Shown here: piece after piece, positions 57,828 through 64,000 of the stretch | Numbering within the stretch: position 1 is the first letter of the stretch | Layout: each line of letters opens with the position of its first letter | NCBI GenBank assembly: GCA_019614645.1 | Contig: JABWDB010000006.1 | Location: forward strand, 1,922,001-1,986,000 | DNA from: Stratiolaelaps scimitus | Lineage: Eukaryota; Arthropoda; Arachnida; Mesostigmata; Laelapidae | Direction of reading: 5' to 3' | Length of the DNA stretch: 64,000 nucleotides | Made by a program: the position numbers and the translations under genes | Notes under the pieces: generated by a model | Told to the model about the DNA's origin: nothing | Seen by the model: only the letters and a program-made list of their open reading frames with translations | The model's database searches: none

Positions 57828-57981
57828 CTTCTTACATATTCTCTCTTTTTTTTCTCTTTTTTCGAGCTGACCCCCAGCTGTTCCCCTATCTGACAGGCCT
57901 CAGCTCTTAACCTTTAAGTATTACTATGAGGACCTGTCGGGGCCATCTTTGCTTAAACTCTGCCTTACTTCTTACATATTC
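57828..57981 (-). mobile_element. A-tailed retroposon fragment with 14-bp target-site duplication
   Basis: CTTCTTACATATTC occurs at 57828-57841 and again at 57968-57981. The 126-bp insert, read on the minus strand, starts near AAGGCAGAGTTTAAGCAAAG, carries the family block GAGCTGAGGCCTGTCAGATA and GGGGGTCAGCTCG, and ends in an A-rich tail (the T-rich 57842-57862 on the plus strand). Perfect duplications and the tail mark this as a retroposed copy of a LINE 3' end or SINE. Related copies are at 25395-25459 and 19258-19323. No internal RNA polymerase III boxes were recognised. Confidence 0.8.
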
Positions 57982-58089
57982 GGACGCCTGCAGAAGTATG
58001 GATAATATTTGACGATATAAAGCCGTTTGACACACAGACAGAATAGACGCATCCGACTATCTGCTCTACCCGACTCAGAATAAAACCGT

Positions 58090-58857
58090 TTGTTTGAGAC
58101 ACTCCTTCGGGATCCTATATGCCCAGTCTGTCAATTTCCGTACGTAATGAGTAGTAATTACGTTTTGAAATGCATCAGCAGGAGCCGCTATGATGAATTA
58201 GGTTGCTGCTTGCAATTATCATTCACCTCGATAGTCTCTGAAATATTGAACGAATGTTTAATGGCGATCGCGAGTGACACGGAACTGCCCTGCGGAGACG
58301 TGTTGGAGTCTCGTTCAAAACCTCACAGGAAGGGGTCCAACGCCGACGGGCGAGCATTTATGCTGCTGACGGGCTGGACCGGTAAAAATACGAAATTGGC
58401 TAAACGTTTTGAAGTCTTGAATGATAGGCGCTAGGCGGCCAATATGCTCGTCCAGGAAAAACAGGCACTTCACAGCTTCTGCATCGTAAGTCCTGAATCA
58501 CTGAATTTTTACGCTGAGATTTCGAGCCCTTTCTGTCCTTACGATATCGTTGTTCCTCGTATGTCAACACACGCAAGCCCGCCTCACATATTTCGAAGAC
58601 CGCATAGCGACTCCGAACGGCAGGAGTCATTGCTGTTTGCGAAAAAAAAGGCATTGCCGATCTCAGGCACTTTCGACGATATCTGCTTTAGGGGTATACC
58701 TATTAAAAGATGTTTGTTTGGGGCCGGGCCTCGCCCCTTTCCCATCAGATATTTCTCGGTACAACTACGTACGGTCACATTACTACAAGAAATGTCAGAA
58801 GAAACAGAACGTTCCCAGCTGGAACTTGGCGATTTTATGATTTATTTTTGTCGATAA
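58090..58857 (+). pseudogene. Long open segment with one internal stop
   Basis: One plus frame is open from a TAA at 58081 to a TAA at 58855 except for a TAG at 58432-58434, about 258 codons. It starts with RDPICPVCQFPY and ends SEETERSQLELGDFMIYFCR. The first half has a CxxC pair. A donor-like ATC|GTAAGT lies at 58486. A decayed gene, a mobile-element ORF or chance are all possible. There is an 84-codon minus frame (58400-58654) as competitor. Confidence 0.25.
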
Positions 58858-59965
58858 AGCACGCTTCCCTTACAGCTCCTATATACATCGGCAGAAGGGA
58901 AATTTATTTGGCGAAACGTTCAAGATTCATCGGGTGCGCCCTTTACACACACTGACATGCCTGGGCAAATGTCTGGTACAAGGTTTCCACTTGATTGTGC
59001 GACTTCTTTCGAGAACAACTCTGGTCCACGGCGTACTCTAGATTTGCTCTATCTAAGAATGCTCCCCTTGTGGCAGGGTACGTAGCCGTCCATTTTCGGT
59101 GTTTTTATAGTGAAAACCCACCGGCGCAACGATTCATAGGCGTTTGCATGTTAATGATTGACGCTTGATGTTTATCCGCTAGAAATATTTCGAGAAATAA
59201 TCGCATACAGACAGTATACTTGGCTCATCCCGTCCCCCTGCATTATTCACGATGCCAACGAGCGGAGGATATGTAATAGCTGCCCATCATATGATATAGG
59301 TACATAATAAAATAATAATTTATGAATGGAGCCGGCGCGCTATGGTTCTTCTCAGGTGTCGTCGCGCCAGTTAACATAGGCGAGAGATAGAACCGTGCTT
59401 GTCGGAGTCCCCTCGAGTGGTTGTCCCACTGGCCATCCCTTTAGCTCCGCCTGCAGTTGTTCTTCGAACTGGGAGCGGGTGACAACCAACAACGAACATA
59501 TATGACTGAACGGCTGCCTCGCTGGTTGGCAGTACTAGACACCATCGAAAGAGCGGACGTAAGAAAGAAATGCGTAAAATGATATTAGCAGATGATAAAT
59601 GCACCTCCACCGCGGCCCGGCCCGCCATGCATTGATCATACTGTGGAGAACGGCTGAAACGAAGTTGACTGCCGCCCTACCCGTCCAACGTGGTAAGAGC
59701 GCCGAGGGAAGCGCGCACGGCAGGGCCTGGTGAAAAAAAATGGGGAGTGCCACCGAGTGGAGTGAACTAAAGAAGAACTACCGCAAAATAAGGTCTGCCT
59801 ACCACGGGACTGAATAGGCCGCCGCCGCCGCCTCTTCTTTGCGCGTTGCCCTTGCCCCTCTCTTTAATCCCCTGTTCATTGGCCGACTGTGCCTCCTTCG
59901 TTGAGTTGGCCCGTATAGTGGATAGTGATCCGGAGCTAGCCCCTCCCAGCAACTTCGCGCCCATT
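58858..59965. other. No assigned gene
   Basis: Average DNA; frames at 59371-59964 (minus) are short and compositional. Confidence 0.45.
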
Positions 59966-60400
59966 TAGCCATATTGAATTCTTGCAGAGTTGGCCCCGCC
60001 GGAGCCGGCGGAGCTATTCACAACCGCGGCCGTGACTGTTCGAGCAGCAGCCGCGGCAGAGCGACCGAAGCATCGCGTCCTGCCTTCTTGTCTTCATTTG
60101 CACGAAGGCGTTCAGTTAGCTTGTCTCTCGTCGTCGCTCGGTCACGCCCAATTTTGACTGAATGCGGAACAACGATCATGCGCCACGAAGACAAGGCGCC
60201 GATCGATTCGCGCCGCCGTCTCCGGCGAGGAGGTCCGACCGCGCTGGACGGCGAGGTCCGAGACTGTATAGGCTGAACAGGTTCCGGCGGTTTCGGGCTG
60301 GCGTGGACCGGAGCGTGCGTCCTAACTTCGTACCGACGCCGCCTGGCCCCGCCGAACAAATAGTGGCAATATAAATCATCACGTAACTACAATCGTTTGA
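59966..60400. promoter_or_regulatory. GC-rich CpG-containing block, promoter or UTR-like
   Basis: Frames on both strands (100 codons plus, 113 codons minus) are open through an Arg/Pro-rich region. No splice site or motif allows a choice. Confidence 0.3.
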
Positions 60401-62220
60401 GGTAATACACGCGTCGTCTCTCTATGCGATAAATCGTTATAGGTCGATAGGAGGCAAGAGACACCTTAATTTGGAGGCGGGGCGAATCATGCGTGATTCT
60501 TGAGAATCGTCAGCAACAACGTGTCGAATAGTGAGTAAATGCATTACTGGCACGCGACATACTCACACACATATATATACCCTGGCAGCTGCCTTGGTAG
60601 TTAAATTGTCTTCGCGTCCGCGTTGGATATTTCGGAAAGTGACAAAAGTTAGGTAGCAACATTCTAATAGAGGGCAACCCTGTCGAAATGACGAAATACA
60701 CCTGTCTAGTCGTCATTACTCAACAAAATCGCAAGACCCATGTTTTTCGACCCGTCGAGGAAACAGATGTTGAATCGATTTGTATTGCTATCTCATAGAC
60801 GAGCTAAGAGCGGCCCTTTGTGGTTATTGGTTCTGGTCTGATCTCATATCGGATACCCGGGCAGAATCACCACCTCCACATCTCTCCTCTGACATAATAA
60901 ATTCTATTTTATAAACAATCGCAACTGTGAGGCAATATAGCTGGCGGCAGGGAAAGCCACACCTATCGAGAGGCCAGGTTCGCTAAGGACTCAACGCGAC
61001 ATACTTAAAGCGACTTGTCGTAACCACCAGACAATATAATGTCTGGAAGCGCTGCTTGGCGGCAAATCCGAAACTAGTTCGCTGTTTCATCATGCTGTAA
61101 TGAACTTGTCATATAGTTCTAACTAACCCTAGGTATAATAGCATGTAGCGAGACAGCCGTAGGTAACAAAACAACACAGAGAAGGGGTATTAAAAATATC
61201 TTGATGTTGATAGTGGTGATTCCAATATCGAAAATATGTTGGGAAGAAAGACAATTTTACGCAGATTTAACTTCGAGAGCTCCAGGCGAGTCATCGGGTC
61301 GAATACCTAAATTAACAGCGCCTGCCAAAACAGCAAGGATATAGCTGGTTTGAGTATGACCAGGGTACATATGTTTGATTTGTTATCACCTACATAAACA
61401 CAGCCTTAGAAACAGAAGTATAATAGCTCCAGAACCTTCCGTTGCATGGGCATAATACTATATATATATATATATATATGAAACTTGGGGAGAAGTCCCC
61501 ACTGGATCGTATTTAGACAAATCCACGCAAAGGCTCTGCGACCAAACTAAATGTAAAGCTTAAGTCGTAGCGCCCTACAATCAAATTTCCTTATTTCGAA
61601 TTGATTCGCTGAAGACAAAAAACGAGCTAAACCCAAATGTTTTTCTCGGGCCGACAGCCGATATAACTGCAGTGAGACGTGAGTTGCATGGACACGAGAA
61701 TTCTACTCACTATAACACTGTCTCAAGCAATCCACTCTTCTACAAGGACATCGTCATATCCATCTGTCGTTCACGTGCTGGAAAGTGTTCGCCGTGTTTC
61801 TATCGTCCGTTACAGAGCCTTCGTTCCTCTCCATGCGTGTACGCATAGAGGCGAAGCGAGAACGAGCGAGTATGGAGTTTCCTGGTCGAACCAGTAGACC
61901 GGTGCATATATGCTGGTCCTCTCTAATCGATTGCAGGCGGACTCCCAACAAGGCGTGCCTTTCTATACGGACCTCGGTGCGATCCTGGATAGCTGCGTGT
62001 ATCGAGTAAAACAACTGTTCAAGGTTGCTTTCTGTCTTGGGTCTCTCTTGTCGTGGACGGCGAAGTGTCTGAGTTTCGCGTGGTCTTCCTCTTGAATAGC
62101 AGCCAGTCATGTCAGGCCGACGACGAACGCAGTTGATTTAGAGAGTGGTTAGTTGGTAGGACATGCTTCCCCTTGAAAACCAGAGTAGATGGCGCCTCAG
62201 GCACCCGACATGAAACTGTT
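60401..62220. other. Intron-like DNA with no assigned gene
   Basis: A TA tract at 61459-61479 and overlapping frames at 61679-62110 without motif. Otherwise nothing was recognised. Confidence 0.45.
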
Positions 62221-62253
62221 CCTCGCTAGCATTTAGTTAGTTTTTCCACGCTC

Positions 62254-62255
<2 letters not shown>

Positions 62256-62284
<29 letters not shown>
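62256..62284. repeat. (CT)n microsatellite
   Basis: About 14 CT units, paired 240 bp away with a (GA)n tract in opposite orientation. Confidence 0.9.
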
Positions 62285-62287
<3 letters not shown>

Positions 62288-62494
62288 AGCTCGCTCGCTC
62301 GCTCGGGGTCCTTCCTCGGCGGACAAAGAAGAGGCCGAAGAGTGCCCGATAGAGCAACAACTGTAGCTCCCCATCTCCCATCCAAGAGCACTGTGGGGAG
62401 GAGTCCGCTCGAGCTTTGCAGAGGTGGTGATAGCAGCAATTAGTGTGCTTCCTCCGCCTCTTCCTAATTATTCGATGAGGAGAGATCGAGACAA

Positions 62495-62495
<1 letters not shown>

Positions 62496-62522
<27 letters not shown>
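62496..62522. repeat. (GA)n microsatellite
   Basis: About 13 GA units; complementary to the tract at 62256-62284. Confidence 0.9.
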
Positions 62523-62525
<3 letters not shown>

Positions 62526-62705
62526 AAAGAAGAAAACTTGCCGTGTGTGTCCCATTGGACCAAACGGCACGGGGCGGTAGCCAGTCTGGATGTATTAGAA
62601 GAATGAATAACCGAAAGCCCCACGAGCGCGAGCGCGAATCTTAAGCGAACGCCACACAGCGGAACAGGCGAACAACGACTGCCGTCAGTATTAGGCCGGG
62701 GCCAG

Positions 62706-62948
62706 ATGGGAGGCAAAGGCGAAAACAGGCCGTTGGAGGGCCGAGAACAAGAGAGGATGGACGATTCGAACGACTCGAGAAGTACCATCAGTAAGTCCAC
62801 AAGTCAGTCAGCGAGTGACGAAGAGCAAGAGAGACAAGACGAACGCGGACGGGCGGCGCTGACACGAGCGGACAATGGTCGCTCGGGAACGGACGAAAAT
62901 AATAAATGTGAAAGGCGAAGACGACGGCCAGCCAAATTCAGGTCATCA
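62706..62948 (+). CDS. Candidate first coding exon, basic low-complexity protein
   Basis: ATGs at 62706 and 62757 open a frame of polar residues (SNDSRSTISKSTSQSASDEE, then KCERRRRRPAKFRSS) that ends at ATCA|GTAAGT, a strong donor, in phase 0. The basic cluster near the end looks like a nuclear localisation signal. The DNA is purine-rich, which by itself produces such peptides. An earlier donor of the same sequence lies at 62788. The next exon candidate is 63062-63167. Confidence 0.33.
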
Positions 62949-63061
62949 GTAAGTGGCGGCCAGTAACAATGACGACAGTTAACGAGAGAGGCGCCGAATG
63001 GTATTGTGCTACTCACAAATTCCTGCTACGGCTGCTGCTTTTTCTATTTGTCACTATAAAG

Positions 63062-63167
63062 GAAAATGAGTTGAAGAACACGCTTGGGAGGAAGTTTGCC
63101 AAACTTGGGAGAAATGAAGCTGTGGCATGCTCGACAGAGCTCGCGCTGAAGCAGCGCGTTGCTGAGA
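63062..63167 (+). CDS. Candidate second exon, unknown protein
   Basis: A pyrimidine tract (GCTGCTTTTTCTATTTGTCAC) ends in TATAAAG at 63061. The exon carries 35 codons (ENELKNTLGRKFAKLGRNEA, then LALKQRVAE) and one base, and ends at GAGA|GTGAGT. It starts in phase 0, as required by the exit phase of 62706-62948; the intron would be 113 nt. A frame from an ATG at 62969 covers the same codons and is the unspliced alternative. Confidence 0.33.
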
Positions 63168-64000
63168 GTGAGTGTCATATCGTAGCATGAACATGTCGAG
63201 GACGATTGCACTGTGCGTGTGTGCATTGGACGCTGGCCTGGGGATGTCGCCTAGACCGAACTTTGTAGGACAACTTTACATTAGTGAAGTTGTGAAGAAA
63301 TCTACTGTATGATTGGAACCGATGTAAACAAAGCAGGAATGAAAGCAGATCGTCAAGAATCAGTGGATAGCTGCAGGCTTCTGTATGCTCAATCGCGATG
63401 TAATCTATGTAGATCGCTGTTCCAGATGATGAATATGATAATGAATATTATTATTATCCGTAGTAGTGTTATTATCGCTGTCTTAGAGGAATTCAACAGA
63501 CACTTAAAAACAGTGTGACTGTCTCCCCATACAGCAAGCAGGTAAAGCGTTCAAACGTCATCTTAACCAGCCGTTACAGATAGAGCGCATACAACAGCCA
63601 ATGACGTTATCAGTATACGAATGGCAATTATGCCTATGTTTTCCCATATCCAATCAACGATCCGTTCTCATCCTGCTTGCCGCTAGGAAGCTGGCCAGCC
63701 GTTTGCTTCTTGTTACCATATATCACGATCATTGAACACGAAGCCTGTCCTTTACTCTGACGTCGAACAACCCGTGTGTACAAGCCGCCGCCAGCAGCAA
63801 TAGACTCTTGTTTGTGGCGCTTGCATCGGCGAGCCACGTAGACGATATAAGTAGATCAATGATCTCTACCGATGGTACCGCTGAGCACGGGTTCGTCTTG
63901 TGGAGACAATGCGCTTACCACCGAGGTCAATGAGCGAAGAAGAGAGAGAGAGGGAGACCCCTCCGGCTGGGGTACAGGAAGAAAATAATGGAGAGACGAG
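63168..64000. other. No assigned gene
   Basis: Short frames at 63309-63518 (plus) and 63634-63837 (minus) without motif. A short GA tract lies near 63934-63948, close to the right edge. Confidence 0.45.

Noticed and set aside
1..64000. tRNA, rRNA, CRISPR arrays, bacterial promoters and Shine-Dalgarno sites
   Set aside because: No tRNA B-box with a matching cloverleaf, no rRNA segment and no regularly spaced repeat array was seen; the splice-bounded exons and microsatellites indicate eukaryotic DNA.

Overview
The window looks like intron-rich, repeat-bearing genomic DNA from a eukaryote, most likely an arthropod. There is no dense array of long ORFs. There are many long (TA)n and (CT/GA)n tracts, trinucleotide CAG/CTG/GGC tracts in GC-rich patches, short candidate exons bounded by GT..AG splice signals, a broken Tc1-type DNA transposon, and short A-tailed retroposon remnants with target-site duplications. 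A parasitiform mite-like genome would fit, but this is an inference with low confidence; no species-diagnostic gene or rRNA is present.

The firmest features are mobile DNA. A degenerate Tc1/mariner element of 1557 bp with 230-bp terminal inverted repeats occupies 37216-38772, with TA on both sides. Two A-tailed retroposon fragments of one family (57842-57967 and 25395-25459) carry 14-bp and 10-bp flanking duplications, and a third related copy lies at 19258-19323. A foldback repeat is at 51252-51391, with a half copy at 44906-44970. Four perfect or near-perfect hairpins lie at 3013, 18931, 28491 and 35547.

No gene could be named. Coding exons are proposed only where an open frame coincides with splice signals. 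The best are on the minus strand at 1-229 (proline-rich, runs off the left edge), 6728-6834, 13894-13985, 35936-36062, 47344-47414 and 56089-56516, and on the plus strand at 17902-17964 (a first exon below a CpG-rich stretch) and 27521-27633. Many weaker candidates are listed with low confidence. In several places both strands can be read as exons, so strand assignment there is unsafe.

Layout: 1-7 kb, GC-rich trinucleotide-repeat DNA and exons of a probable minus-strand gene; 7-18 kb, AT-rich intron-like DNA with scattered candidates and a two-strand exon conflict at 10.25-10.85 kb, ending in a GC-rich promoter-like block (16.9-18.2 kb); 18-31 kb, retroposon debris and candidate exons; 31-32 kb and 42-50 kb, GC-rich low-complexity blocks resembling promoters or UTRs; 37-39 kb, Tc1 element; 50-58 kb, foldback repeat, a GC-rich block and the strongest minus-strand exon pair; 59-64 kb, GC-rich and purine-rich blocks with a possible plus-strand gene start. 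How the genes work together cannot be judged, because none was assigned a function.
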